Assembly: GCA_029261925.1 (NCBI GenBank)
Contig: JAJDAJ010000104.1
Coordinates: 62,001-126,000 of the forward strand
Length of the DNA: 64,000 nt
From: Deltaproteobacteria bacterium
Lineage (GTDB): Bacteria > Myxococcota_A > UBA9160 > SZUA-336
Reading direction: 5' to 3'
In this document: piece by piece, positions 41,699 through 52,719 of the stretch
Layout of the letters: each line of letters opens with the position of its first letter
How positions within the stretch are numbered: position 1 is the first letter of the stretch
The notes under the pieces: generated by a model
What the model was told of the DNA's origin: nothing
What the model saw: the letters and a program-made list of their open reading frames with translations, nothing else
The model's database searches: none
Made by a program: the position numbers and the translations under genes

Positions 41699-43041
41699 CA
41701 GAGCAGCAGCCAGGCGATGGTGAAGAAGGAGAGGATGCCCAGAACGTCGATCGAGGTGGTGATGAACGGCCCCGAGGCCACCGCGGGATCGATGCCCAGG
41801 CGCGTGAAGCCCAGCGGCAGCAGCGTGCCCAGCGCCGCGGCGATCATCATCGACGAGAACAGTCCCAGCGCCACGACCTGGGGCAGCCCGGGCGCCCCGA
41901 AGCTCATGAAGCTGCCCGCCACGAAGAGCGCGGCGGCGAAGGTCAGGGAGAGCAGGAGGGCGATGCCCAGCTCGCGGCCGAGAATCCGCGACACCGCCGT
42001 GAGCTCGAGACGACCGGTCGCGAGGCCGCGCACGACGACCATGGCGCACTGGCTCGCCACGTTGCCGCCCATGGCGAGTACCGTGGGCAGGAAGAAGGAG
42101 ATCTGCAGGGTCTTCTGCAGCACGCCCTCGAACTCCGAGAGCAGGTAGATGCCACCCACGCTGCCGGCGAACGCCACCGCCAGCCACGGGAAACGGATCC
42201 AGGCGCCGCGCACCGGTCCCGGAGCGCTGGTCTCCTCGACGGTCGTACCGACCATCTTCAGGATGTCCTCGGTCGCCTCCTCGCGCATCACGTCGATCAC
42301 GTCGTCCACGGTGACCACGCCGACCAGCCGGTTCGCGTTGTCCACGACCGGGACCGCGAGCAGGTCGTAGCGCGCCACGATGCGCGAGACCTCCTCCTGG
42401 TCCGCGTCGGTCGTGACGCGGATCGGATCGCTGCTCATGAAGTCGCGCAGGCGCTTGTCCGGCGGCTGCATGATCAGCTGGCGCAGCGAGAGCACGCCGA
42501 CCAGGTGCTCGCCCGCATCGACCACGTAGACGTAGAAGCTCGCCTCGCGCTCGCCCGCGGCCTGGAGGCGCTCGATGGCCGTCTTCACGGGCAGGCCCTC
42601 GTCGAGCGCGAAGAAGTCGGGCGTCATGATCGCGCCCGCGGTGTCCTCGGCGTAGCCGAGCAGGCTCTCGACGTCGTCGGCCAGCTCGCCCATCGCCAGC
42701 AGGACCTCGTCGGCCTCGTCGCGCGGCAGCTCGCGCAGCAGCAGGGCCGCGTCGTCGGGCGACATGTGCTGCAGGATCCGCCCGATCACCTCCGGCGCGA
42801 GCTCCCCGACGAGCTCGGTCCAGGCCGCGAACTCGACCATCGCCAGCACCTCGGCGCGCTCGGCGTCGGAGCGGATCAGGTCGAAGACGGCCTTGCGATC
42901 CGCGGGCGTGAGCCGCTCGAGGACCTGCGCGATGTCAGCGGGGTGGGTCTTCTCGAGCAGACGCCCGGCGTGAGCCCACGCGCCCCGGCGAACGAGCCGG
43001 ATCATACTGGCCTGCAGCACGCTGCCAGGACGGTCCGGCAT
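41698..43041 (-). CDS. mgtE: Magnesium transporter MgtE
   Basis: Mg2+ channel of the inner membrane, 447 residues. The cytoplasmic N-domain (TPADRKAVFDLIRSD, LRELPRDEADEVLLAM) is followed by two CBS domains (about 134-255) that gate the pore. Five transmembrane helices occupy about 280-447, and the segment PTVLAMGGNVASQ has the pore residues. GGGAG precedes the ATG at 43041. Nothing is missing. No M-box riboswitch is seen in the 108-nt upstream gap. Confidence 0.95.
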   Translation of the reverse strand: MPDRPGSVLQASMIRLVRRGAWAHAGRLLEKTHPADIAQVLERLTPADRKAVFDLIRSDAERAEVLAMVEFAAWTELVGELAPEVIGRILQHMSPDDAALLLRELPRDEADEVLLAMGELADDVESLLGYAEDTAGAIMTPDFFALDEGLPVKTAIERLQAAGEREASFYVYVVDAGEHLVGVLSLRQLIMQPPDKRLRDFMSSDPIRVTTDADQEEVSRIVARYDLLAVPVVDNANRLVGVVTVDDVIDVMREEATEDILKMVGTTVEETSAPGPVRGAWIRFPWLAVAFAGSVGGIYLLSEFEGVLQKTLQISFFLPTVLAMGGNVASQCAMVVVRGLATGRLELTAVSRILGRELGIALLLSLTFAAALFVAGSFMSFGAPGLPQVVALGLFSSMMIAAALGTLLPLGFTRLGIDPAVASGPFITTSIDVLGILSFFTIAWLLL

Positions 43042-43149
43042 TCGAACTCCCGGGATCCGGGGCGGGATCCACGACGCGGGGGAGTCTCGCGAACCACGCG
43101 GGACCCCACAAGACGGGGCAGGCGGGGCGCTCGCCCGCCCGCCGCGGCC

Positions 43150-43641
43150 TCAGCGCGCGCCAACCCCGGGCGGATCCAGCAGCTCGTCGACGTAGTCGGT
43201 CCGGTAGACCACGTCGGGCGGCTCGGCGCTCGCTCGATCGCGCCACCAGTCCACCGCCAGCCACACCGACAGCCCGACCCCCGTCACCAGGAGCAGACCC
43301 GTCCCCCAGCGCGCGATGCGCGGCCAGGGCAGCCGTGCCAGCCGCGCCCGCGCGCGCACCCGCCGTCGCGGCGCGGCGACGCGGGCCAGCGCCTGCTCCG
43401 GATCGGCTCCCACCGCGTCGGCGATGCCACGAGCCATTGCGCGACCCGGGGCGTCGTCGGCGAGCGCCTCGTCGCCGGCCTCGATGGCCTCGATGCGCTC
43501 GGGCGGGAGCCCGGCGCGCGCGGCCACGAAGAAGATCGACAGGCCGCGCAGGCGGCGCTGGCGACAGAGCCAGCTCCCGAAGCCGGCGTCGTCGGCGCCT
43601 ACTTCAGGATGTCGAGGTACTCCCGCGACCTCTGCCCCCAA
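43150..43641 (-). CDS. RodZ-like membrane protein with N-terminal HTH
   Basis: Short 163-residue protein with a Cro/HTH domain of the RodZ type (FGSWLCRQRRLRGLSIFFVAA, PPERIEAIEAG) followed by a basic stretch and one transmembrane helix (about 121-141) leading to a periplasmic tail. Only TTG 43641 fits as start: it overlaps the upstream PilF-like gene by 43 nt and has GGGGGA about 9 nt before it. There is no ATG or GTG before the HTH. RodZ proteins set cell shape via MreB; adjacency to a PilF-like lipoprotein is the usual pilW-rodZ layout. The periplasmic part is very short. Confidence 0.68.
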   Translation of the reverse strand: MGAEVAGVPRHPEVGADDAGFGSWLCRQRRLRGLSIFFVAARAGLPPERIEAIEAGDEALADDAPGRAMARGIADAVGADPEQALARVAAPRRRVRARARLARLPWPRIARWGTGLLLVTGVGLSVWLAVDWWRDRASAEPPDVVYRTDYVDELLDPPGVGAR

Positions 43642-44378
43642 TGCGTCTGTCCCCCGCGCTGCGACGCCACCTCGAGCTGCTGCACCGCCTCCTGGTGCTT
43701 GCCGAGCCGGACGTATGCCTGGGCCACCCGGAAACGCGCCTCGGCCTCGGTCGGACCGAAAACGGCGACAGGTCGTCCCTCGATGATCCGGAGCACGTCG
43801 GCAAATCGCTGGATCGCCGGGACCAGCTCGCCCTGCTCGTACAGCACGATGCCGAGGTCCAGGTGCGCGGTGTAGTTCGAGCGCTCGCTCGAGACCGCGA
43901 GCTCCAGCGTCTCGCGCGCCGCCTCCAGATCGCCAGACTTGTACTGGGCCCACCCCAGGTTGACAAGGGCGCGGGCCGGGCGGATGAAGATCGGATCATC
44001 GGCGAGCTCCCGGAAGACCTCGCTGGCGTCCTCCCAGCGCTCCTGCTGGAGGTAGAGAACGCCGCGCTGCAGCCTCGCCTCCATGTGCTCGGGCCGCAGG
44101 GAGATGGCCCGGTCGAGGTGCTGCTCCGCCAGCTCCAGCCGGCCCTTGTGGCGGTACGCCTCGGCCAGCCCGAAGTGCGTCTCGGGGTCGCGTTCGTTCA
44201 GCTCCAGCGACTGGCGATACTCGCGGATCGCGATCGCCAGCTCGCGCTGCGAGAACTTGACCTGGGCCAGCTGGCGGTGGGTGTAGGCCATCTCGCGCTG
44301 CCGGTCCGCGTCGCGGCGCCAGCTGGCGCAGCCCGGCAGCAGCAGCAGGACCAGGGTCAGGGTGAGCCATCGTGTCAT
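43599..44378 (-). CDS. TPR-repeat lipoprotein, PilF/PilW-like
   Basis: Outer-membrane lipoprotein of 259 residues whose TPRs (six or so, from SLELNERDPETHFGLAEAYRH to EAEARFRVAQAYVRLGKHQEAV) act as scaffold, in PilF for secretin assembly of type IV pili. The signal peptide ends LLLLPGC, with C17 the lipidated residue. ATG 44378 lies 13 nt after the gene at 44392. Its partner RodZ-like gene overlaps its 3' end. No pilus gene is in the window, so the pilotin role is family inference. Confidence 0.85.
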   Translation of the reverse strand: MTRWLTLTLVLLLLPGCASWRRDADRQREMAYTHRQLAQVKFSQRELAIAIREYRQSLELNERDPETHFGLAEAYRHKGRLELAEQHLDRAISLRPEHMEARLQRGVLYLQQERWEDASEVFRELADDPIFIRPARALVNLGWAQYKSGDLEAARETLELAVSSERSNYTAHLDLGIVLYEQGELVPAIQRFADVLRIIEGRPVAVFGPTEAEARFRVAQAYVRLGKHQEAVQQLEVASQRGGQTHWGQRSREYLDILK

Positions 44379-44391
44379 CGCTCGATCTCCA

Positions 44392-45234
44392 TCAGAAGAA
44401 GCTCAGCAGCCGCAGCAGCGAGTCCAGGCCCCCGCCGCCGCGTCGCACCAGCTCGATGCGTCCCAGGACCGCGCGCCCGCCCGCCTCGGAGCCGTCCTCG
44501 AGCGCGGCAGCGCTCTCGGCGGCCCGGCGTACCTCGACGGGCACGTCGAACGGGGTGTGCGGGGTGGCCGGCTCGGCGGGGTCGATATCGCCGGTCATCT
44601 CGTTCAGCGAGGCTGGCAGCCCGGGCTCGAAGCCGCTCCCGGAGGGGTCCTCGAGGACCGCGGTCACCTGGATCAGATCGTCGTCGGCCATGTCGAAGGC
44701 CGACGCGATGATCTCGCCGGGAGCCGGCGGGTCGGGCGCGGCGCCGGGGTCGGGCGCCGGCAGGCCCTCGCCCGGCGGCAGCGGCGCCGCGGACCGGCGG
44801 GCCGGTAGCTCGACCTCCGGCGGCTCGGGCACACCGGGGAGCGGGCCCGGATCGGCCGGCTCGCCGGGCTTGCGCAGCCGGTTCCAGAGGCGCATTCGCT
44901 GGTCCTGCACCTCGATCCCCAGCTCGTGGAAGTCCGGCTCGTCCATGCCGAAGCCCAGGCTCTGCGTGAAGCCGAGGCCCTCCTCCACCGCGGCGATCAT
45001 GTCCGACTCGCTGGTCAGGCTGTCTCCGTGCACGTAGCGATCGACGCGCTGGCTGTTGACGAAGCGGACCAGGATCGCCACGAAGCCCTTGCGCCCGTTC
45101 CACACGGCCGCCAGAGCGGCCACGGCCGGCACGGGGCCCTGGGGCCCCTCGAGCTCGGCCTGCTGGATCGAGAACGAGAGCGCGCGCACCAGGTCGGCAC
45201 GCAGCGCGGTCGGTCCGTCCGACCTCGAGAACAT
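44392..45234 (-). CDS. Hypothetical protein with N-terminal alpha/beta domain and Pro-rich linker
   Basis: Soluble 280-residue protein I do not recognise. Residues 1-120 look globular (LVRALSFSIQQAELEGPQGP ... FVAILVRFVNSQRVDRYVHG ... MIAAVEEGLGFTQSLGFGM); 120-180 is Pro/Gly-rich; the C-terminal part is acidic and low in complexity. A hydrophobic end (LDSLLRLLSFF) is short. AGAGG precedes the ATG. It sits just before the PilF/RodZ-like pair, suggesting an envelope-related job, but no motif supports this. Confidence 0.7.
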   Translation of the reverse strand: MFSRSDGPTALRADLVRALSFSIQQAELEGPQGPVPAVAALAAVWNGRKGFVAILVRFVNSQRVDRYVHGDSLTSESDMIAAVEEGLGFTQSLGFGMDEPDFHELGIEVQDQRMRLWNRLRKPGEPADPGPLPGVPEPPEVELPARRSAAPLPPGEGLPAPDPGAAPDPPAPGEIIASAFDMADDDLIQVTAVLEDPSGSGFEPGLPASLNEMTGDIDPAEPATPHTPFDVPVEVRRAAESAAALEDGSEAGGRAVLGRIELVRRGGGGLDSLLRLLSFF

Positions 45235-45328
45235 CCGGTACCTCTTTCGAGCGGGGGCCCGTTCCTATCGGAGGAATTCCCCCGCCCCTTGAAGCACCTG
45301 CGTCCCCGGCTGCCGACGCCCGGGGGGC

Positions 45329-46228
45329 TCAGAAGCGCGTCAGCTCGCGAAACGCGGCGAAGCGCGCGTCGATCTCGGCGGCCTCCAGGTCGCGGAAGCG
45401 GTCGAGGCTGAAGCGCTCGACACAGAACGACGCCACGGTCGAGCCGTGAACCACGGCGCGCCGCAGCGCGCCCGCGTCGGTCGCACCCTCGCGCGCCAGC
45501 GAGCCCATGAAGCCACCCGCGAAGCAGTCCCCCGCGCCGGTCGGATCCACCACCTCGCGCAGCGGGAAGGCGGGGGCGGCGAAGATGCCCTCGGCGTCGA
45601 ACAGGAGAGCGCCGTGCTCGCCGCGCTTGATGATCACCGTGGACGGCCCGAGCTCGCGGATGCCCTCCGCCGCCCGGACCAGGTTCGACTCCTCCGTGAG
45701 CTGCAGGGCCTCCTCGTCGTTGAGCACGGCGCAGTCCACCCGCCGGAGCACCTCGAGCAGCTCGGCGCGCGTGGTGTCGATCCAGAGGTTCATCGAGTCC
45801 ATCGCGACGAAGCGCGGGCTCGCGGTCTGCTCCACCACGCCGAGCTGCAGCCCCGGGTGGATATTCGCCAGGAACACCCAGTCGCACGCGCGCTGCGCGT
45901 CGCTCAGCTTGGGCTCGAAGTGCTCGAACACGCCCAGCTCCGTCAGCAGCGTGTCGCGCCGGTTCAGGGACTCGTGGTAGCGCCCCCGCCAGCGGAAGGT
46001 CGGGCCGTCGGCGCGCTCGATCCCCGACACGTCGATGCCCTTCGCCGCCAGGAAATCGAGGTGTGCCTGCGGGAAGTCGTGCCCCGCCACACCCACCGGA
46101 TGGACGCGCGTGAAGTAGCTCGCCGCCACCGCGGCATAGCAAGCAGCGCCGCCCAGCGCGTCCTCGATGGATCCAGCCGGCGCCTCGACGTGGTCGAGGG
46201 CGACCGAGCCGACGACCAGCAGGCTCAC
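45329..46228 (-). CDS. PfkB-family carbohydrate/nucleoside kinase
   Basis: Ribokinase-superfamily kinase, 299 residues, transferring phosphate from ATP to a sugar or nucleoside. DPTGAGDCFAGGFMG is the anion hole and catalytic-aspartate motif. DALGGAACYAAVAASYF is the substrate-binding N-terminal motif. GTHE-type residues are replaced by IIKRGEHGALL. The ATG overlaps the sucD stop by 4 nt, so it is the distal gene of the TCA operon. Substrate unknown; the overall look resembles adenosine kinase-like PfkB. Confidence 0.88.
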   Translation of the reverse strand: MSLLVVGSVALDHVEAPAGSIEDALGGAACYAAVAASYFTRVHPVGVAGHDFPQAHLDFLAAKGIDVSGIERADGPTFRWRGRYHESLNRRDTLLTELGVFEHFEPKLSDAQRACDWVFLANIHPGLQLGVVEQTASPRFVAMDSMNLWIDTTRAELLEVLRRVDCAVLNDEEALQLTEESNLVRAAEGIRELGPSTVIIKRGEHGALLFDAEGIFAAPAFPLREVVDPTGAGDCFAGGFMGSLAREGATDAGALRRAVVHGSTVASFCVERFSLDRFRDLEAAEIDARFAAFRELTRF

Positions 46229-47099
46229 TTGGCGCCCGGGCAGGCCTGCTTGAGCGTCTCGGCCATCATGGCCGGCGACTCGGCAACGGGGATGCCCGCC
46301 TTCTCGAGCGCCGCGCGCTTCTCGGCCGCGGTTCCCTTGCCGCCGGAGATGATCGCGCCGGCGTGCCCCATGCGCTTGCCCGGGGGGGCCGTGGCACCGG
46401 CGATGAAGGCGGCCACCGGCTTGCTCATGTTCGAGCTCACGAACTCGGCGGCCTCTTCCTCCGCGGTCCCGCCGATCTCGCCGATCATGATCACCGAACT
46501 CGTGTCGGGGTCCTTCTCGAAGAGCTCGAGGCAGTCGATGAAGTTCGTGCCGTTGACCGGGTCACCGCCGATTCCCACGCAGGTGGACTGACCGATCCCG
46601 ATCGCCGAGAGCTGGCCGACGGCCTCGTAGGTCAGGGTGCCCGAGCGCGAGACCACGCCGACGGTGCCCGCCTTGAAGATCGGATACGGCGCGATGCCGA
46701 TGCGGACCTTGAGCCCGGGGTCGAGCACGCCGGGGCAGTTCGGCCCGACCAGCCGGCTCGCGGTGCCGCGCATGGCGTGACGCACGCGGACCATGTCGCG
46801 CACCGGAACGTGCTCGGTGATCGCCACGATCAGGCCGATCCCGGCGGCGACCGCCTCGAGGATCGCGTCGGCCGCGCCGGGCGGAGGCACGAAGACGACC
46901 GAGGCGTTGGCGCCGGTCTCGCGGACCGCCTCGCGCGCGGACTCGAAGACCCGCACGCCACAGGCCTCGGTGCCGCCGCGGCCGGGCGTCACGCCGCCCA
47001 CCACGTTCGTCCCGAACTCGATCGACAGATCGGTGTGCAGCTGACCCGTGCGGCCCATGCCCTGGACCAGCACCCGGGTATCGCGATCGACGAAGATGC

Positions 47100-47103
<4 letters not shown>
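46225..47103 (-). CDS. sucD: Succinyl-CoA synthetase alpha subunit
   Basis: Alpha subunit of ADP-forming succinate-CoA ligase, which makes ATP from succinyl-CoA in the TCA cycle. The 292-residue chain has the CoA-binding Rossmann motif (VLVQGMGRTGQLH), GPNCPGV, and the phosphohistidine loop in MGHAGAIISGGKGTA. It overlaps sucC by 4 nt and pfkB by 4 nt. Everything expected is in place. Confidence 0.96.
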
Positions 47104-48257
<1,154 letters not shown>

Positions 48258-48297
48258 GTCGTGCTCCCTCGACTGCGGATCGGCCCGATCCGGGAAC

Positions 48298-49230
48298 TCA
48301 GATCTGGATCTCGGCGATCAGGCGCTCCACGTGGGCGATGCTCTCGTCGAGCATCTTGCGCTCGGCGGAGTCGAGCTCGATCTCGAAGATCCGCTCGACG
48401 CCGCCGCGGCCCAGCTGGCACGGCACGCCCATGTAGATGCCCGAGGCGCCGTACTCGCCCTCGAGCCAGGCGGCGCAGGGCAGCACGCGCTTCTGGTCGA
48501 GCAGCACCGACTCCGCCATCGCGACCGAGGCCGCGGCGGGCGAGACGAACGCCGAGCCGGTCTTGAGCAGCCCCACGATCTCGCCGCCAGCACCCTGTAC
48601 GCGCGTGACGATCTCGTCGACGCGCTCGCGCTTCATGAGCTCGAGAAGCGGCACGCCGTTCACGCTGCAGTGGCGCGGCAGGGGCACCATGGTGTCGCCG
48701 TGGCCGCCGAGCACCAGGGCGTCGACGTCGCCGACGGCGACCCCGAGATCCGCGGCCACGAAGTACTTGAAGCGCGCCGAGTCGAGCACGCCCGCCATGC
48801 CGAAGACGCGCTGCTTCGGGAAGCCGGTCACCTGCTTCATGGCGTAGACCATGGCGTCGAGCGGGTTCGAGACGACGATCACGACCGCGTCGGGCGAGTT
48901 GTCGCGGATGCCCTGGGCCACCTGGCGGATGATGCCGAGGTTGGTCTTGAGCAGATCGTCGCGACTCATGCCGGGCTTGCGCGCCAGACCCGCCGTGACG
49001 ATGTACAGGTCGGAGCCGGCGGTGTCCGCGTAGTCGTTGGTGCCGGTCACCGAGACGCTGCTCCGCCAGCCGTCGAGAGCGTGGCAGATGTCGAGCGCCT
49101 TGCCCTGGGGCAGACCCTCGACGACATCGAAGAGCACCACGTCGCCCAGCTGCTGCTGGGCGATGAGCTGCGCCTGGACGCCGCCGATGTTGCCCGCCCC
49201 GATCAGCGAGATCTTCGCTCTGCCGCCCAT
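48298..49230 (-). CDS. mdh: Malate dehydrogenase (LDH-like type)
   Basis: NAD-dependent oxidation of malate to oxaloacetate in the cytoplasm. The chain of 310 residues is of the LDH-like bacterial type (as in Chloroflexus): GAGNIGG nucleotide motif, GLARKPGMSRDDLL substrate loop with two arginines, GVLDSARFKYF and GGHGDTMVPLPR with the catalytic histidine. ATG 49230, preceded by GGAG, is 2 nt after the icd stop. The longer frame upstream is a shadow of icd. Confidence 0.95.
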   Translation of the reverse strand: MGGRAKISLIGAGNIGGVQAQLIAQQQLGDVVLFDVVEGLPQGKALDICHALDGWRSSVSVTGTNDYADTAGSDLYIVTAGLARKPGMSRDDLLKTNLGIIRQVAQGIRDNSPDAVVIVVSNPLDAMVYAMKQVTGFPKQRVFGMAGVLDSARFKYFVAADLGVAVGDVDALVLGGHGDTMVPLPRHCSVNGVPLLELMKRERVDEIVTRVQGAGGEIVGLLKTGSAFVSPAAASVAMAESVLLDQKRVLPCAAWLEGEYGASGIYMGVPCQLGRGGVERIFEIELDSAERKMLDESIAHVERLIAEIQI

Positions 49231-49232
49231 TC

Positions 49233-50474
<1,242 letters not shown>

Positions 50475-50495
50475 TCCTACCTCCTGGGCGCGCGC

Positions 50496-50524
50496 AGTAT
50501 AGGGGCGCCCCCCCGCAGCAGCAA
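50496..50524 (-). promoter_or_regulatory. Promoter of icd-mdh-sucCD-pfkB
   Basis: -35 TTGCTG (50519-50524), a 17-nt G/C-only spacer bar one T, and -10 TATACT (50496-50501) followed by GCGCG. Transcription would begin near 50489, leaving a leader of about 15 nt. An A-rich tract lies upstream. Confidence 0.65.
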
Positions 50525-50594
50525 CCGACGTGCAGCCGCGTTTTTCGTGGTTTTCCAGACCCTTGCAGCCGGCTTCGCGAGCGCGGCGCCGGCC

Positions 50595-51212
50595 TCATGC
50601 GGCCTCCATGCGCGCCGCGGCCGCGTCGAACGCCGCCCTCAGCTCCGGGTGGCTGCGGGTGACGGGGTACTGCGGGAACTCCGCGATGACGTTGGACGGC
50701 GGGCAGAACAGGATCCCGGCGTCGGCGGCGGCCAGCATGCTGGTGTCGTTGTAGGAGTCACCGGCCGCGATCGTGTCGAAGCGCAGCTCCCGGAAGCGCT
50801 CGACGCAGTGGCGCTTCTGATCGGGCATGCGCAGCCGGTAGTCGGTGATGCGGCCGCCGGCGTCGATCTCGAGGTCGTGGCAGAACAGCGTCGGCCAGGC
50901 GAGCTTGCGCATCAGGGGCTCGGCGAACTGATAGAAGGTGTCGGAGAGGATCACGACCTGGCAGCGCTCGCGCAGCCCGTCGAGGAACTCGCGCGCGCCG
51001 TCGAGCGGATCGAGCCCGGCGATCACCTCCTGGATCTCGCCGATGCGCAGCCCGTGCGCGTCGAGGATCTCGAGGCGCTGGCGCATGAGCACGTCGTAGT
51101 CGGGCTCGTCGCGGGTCGTGCGGCGCAGCGCGTCGATCCCGGTGCGCTCGGCCACATTGATCCAGATCTCGGGGACCAGGACGCCCTCGAGGTCGAGACA
51201 GGCGATGATCAC
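50595..51212 (-). CDS. thrH: Bifunctional phosphoserine phosphatase/homoserine phosphotransferase
   Basis: HAD-family enzyme of 205 residues that dephosphorylates phosphoserine and moves phosphate to homoserine, linking serine and threonine synthesis. ACLDLEGVLVPEIWI has the ThrH variant of motif I (DLE rather than DxD). ILSDTFYQF is motif II and AAGDSYNDTSML motif IV. The sequence is close throughout to Pseudomonas ThrH as I know it. GTG 51212 follows GAGGAG. A TATCGTGC box (51296-51303) lies about 80 nt upstream; the gene is monocistronic. Confidence 0.93.
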   Translation of the reverse strand: MIIACLDLEGVLVPEIWINVAERTGIDALRRTTRDEPDYDVLMRQRLEILDAHGLRIGEIQEVIAGLDPLDGAREFLDGLRERCQVVILSDTFYQFAEPLMRKLAWPTLFCHDLEIDAGGRITDYRLRMPDQKRHCVERFRELRFDTIAAGDSYNDTSMLAAADAGILFCPPSNVIAEFPQYPVTRSHPELRAAFDAAAARMEAA

Positions 51213-51297
51213 GGGTGCTCTCCTCGATCCGGGGCCGCCCGCAGGTCGCACGCGAGCCCCGGGCAGGGGGGCCGCGGGGCGGGCGCGCGCCGGGCGC

Positions 51298-51303
51298 ACG
51301 ATA
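51298..51303 (-). promoter_or_regulatory. -10-like element TATCGT of thrH
   Basis: TATCGT followed by GCGCC on the minus strand, about 86 nt before the thrH start. It fits the local TAnnnTGC pattern. Confidence 0.4.
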
Positions 51304-51459
51304 CCAGATAGGTCCGCGTGCGACTGCGGCTCCGGCGCGCCTGGCCACTCCTGTCTCAAGTCGGACCCGACCGGCACCGATGAGTTTGTGCGAGCCGGCG
51401 GCCGTCCAATGCTCTGCGGCGGCACCGTGGGCTCGTGCAGGTGATCCGATGGCTCGCCT

Positions 51460-51545
51460 GCTCCTCGAGAAGAGCAAACCCGGCGAAAGCCGGGGACGCA
51501 GAGCCAGTGCCCACCCCGCGCACGGGACGCGGACGGGTCGAACGG
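51460..51545 (+). ncRNA. Cyclic di-GMP-I (GEMM) riboswitch
   Basis: Leader of the lytic transglycosylase gene. The conserved GEMM-I elements occur in order: AGCAAACC (51473-51480), a perfect CCCGGC-GAAA-GCCGGG hairpin with GNRA tetraloop (51479-51494), GACGCAGAGCC (51495-51505), then a second hairpin CCGCG/CGCGG (51516-51532). The ribosome site GAAGGGAG follows 5 nt after the aptamer, so control is probably at translation initiation. The tetraloop receptor and outer stem are not clear; boundaries are approximate. Confidence 0.85.
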
Positions 51546-51566
51546 CCGCCGAAGGGAGTCAGCGAT

Positions 51567-52154
51567 ATGCGTGGATCTCCGTTTCTGATACTGGTGCTCG
51601 GACTGGCGACGGCGTCCTGCGCCACCCAGACCGTGCCCGGTCCGGGACCGGCGCGCGTCGTTGCCGACGCGCGGGCCGAGAGCGTGCGCAGCTTTCTCGC
51701 GGCGCGGCACACGGGCCTCAGCGATGCGCAGCTGCGGGCGGTCGCCAGCGCGATCGTGCGCGAGGCGGACCGCGTCGGCGTGACGCCGGGCCTGGTGGCC
51801 GCGGTCATCCACGTGGAGTCGAGCGGGCGCAACTTCGCGCGCTCGCGCGTCGGCGCGCTGGGCCTGATGCAGCTGCTGCCCGAGACGGCCGAGGACGTGG
51901 CCACGCGCGCGGGCGTGGACTGGCGAGGTGCCGGCACCCTGTTCGAGCCGGTGGCCAATGTGCGCCTGGGCGTGACCTACCTGGCCGAGCTGATCGAGCG
52001 CTTCGGCGACCTGGAGGTCGCGCTTGCGGCCTACAACTGGGGGCCGACGCGCGTCGCCGGCTTCATCGCGGACGGCAGCGGCGTGCCCACGGGCTACTCC
52101 GAGCGCGTGCTCGAGTACTACCGCTCCGACGCCCGCGCGCTCGGCCTGGGCTGA
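51567..52154 (+). CDS. SLT-type lytic transglycosylase lipoprotein
   Basis: Cleaves the peptidoglycan glycan backbone to anhydromuropeptides. The 195-residue chain has a lipobox (LATASC, C18) for outer-membrane attachment and an SLT domain with catalytic E84 in VIHVESSGRNF, GALGLMQLLPETA, and AALAAYNWGP. It is compact, close to the C-terminal domain of Slt70/MltC alone. ATG 51567 has GAAGGGAG at a normal distance. The upstream c-di-GMP riboswitch implies wall remodelling tied to the motile-sessile switch. Confidence 0.92.
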   Translation: MRGSPFLILVLGLATASCATQTVPGPGPARVVADARAESVRSFLAARHTGLSDAQLRAVASAIVREADRVGVTPGLVAAVIHVESSGRNFARSRVGALGLMQLLPETAEDVATRAGVDWRGAGTLFEPVANVRLGVTYLAELIERFGDLEVALAAYNWGPTRVAGFIADGSGVPTGYSERVLEYYRSDARALGLG

Positions 52155-52163
52155 TCCCCGGGC

Positions 52164-52169
52164 TAGACT
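52164..52169 (+). promoter_or_regulatory. -10-like element TAGACT of rnpB
   Basis: TAGACT followed by GCGAG; its end is 5 nt before the predicted first base-pair of RNase P P1, the right place for a -10 box. Confidence 0.5.
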
Positions 52170-52171
52170 GC

Positions 52172-52570
52172 GAGCGGGAGGTGGACGGGAGATCGCTGCC
52201 GGGCTCCGGCCCGGGAGAGGAAAGTCCGGGCACCACAGGGCAGGAAGGTGGCTAACGGCCACCGGGGGCGACCCCAGGGAAAGTGCCGCAGAAACGACAC
52301 GGCCTACCCCCTTCTCACGCAGGGGCGGCAAAGGTGAAATCGTGGGGTAAGAGCCCACGCGCGACAGCCGGGAGACCGGCGGCGGGGCAAACCCCTTCCG
52401 GTGCAAGCTCGAATAGGGATGTCGTCGAGAGTGACCCGCTCGAAGGACCGCGAGGTCCCGGCATCCGGGTCTGAGCGCTCGAGCCCGCCGGCAACGACGG
52501 GCCTAGACGAATGATCTCCGCCGCCCCGTCCGGGGCGGAACAAGACCCGGCTTACAGTCCACTCCCGCCC
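52172..52570 (+). ncRNA. rnpB: RNase P RNA, bacterial class A
   Basis: Catalytic RNA that matures tRNA 5' ends. Signature segments appear in order: GAGGAAAGTCCGGGC (CR-I), ACAGGGCAGGAAGGTGGCTA, CCAGGGAAAGTGCCGCAGAAA, AAAGGTGAAATCGTGGGGTAAGAGCCCACG, GGGGCAAACCCC, GCAAGCTCGAATAGG, and the 3' AGACGAATGATCTCCGCC with ACAAGACCCGGCTTAC. The P1 helix forms from GCGGGAGGTGGAC near 52174 and GTCCACTCCCGC ending at 52568, with one bulged G. Ends are accurate to a few bases. The gene is intact. Confidence 0.97.
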
Positions 52571-52585
52571 CGCTCGCGGGGCGGG
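52564..52585 (+). terminator. 9-bp hairpin at the 3' end of rnpB
   Basis: CCCGCCCCG-CTCG-CGGGGCGGG. Its left arm shares five bases (52564-52568) with the 3' strand of RNase P helix P1. It probably terminates or stalls transcription; no T-run follows. Confidence 0.5.
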
Positions 52586-52719
52586 ACCCGGCGGGAAGAA
52601 GTCGAGAAATCGGCCACGCCCGCCGGGCTCCCGCTTCCCCGGGCCGGCAGCCCTCTCCCTCAAGCCGGCCCCCGGGTGCGCCGATCGGATTGCAGTCAGA
52701 TGCCGCCAGACGCGCACCC

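Noticed and set aside
45235..45328. GGGGACGCAGG upstream of the hypothetical gene, similar to the core of a GEMM riboswitch
   Set aside because: The obligatory GCAAACC and the GNRA-capped hairpin are missing in the right order; probably chance similarity.
45670..45710. GGTTCGACTC, similar to a tRNA T-loop
   Set aside because: Lies in the pfkB coding frame, with no acceptor stem or anticodon arm nearby.
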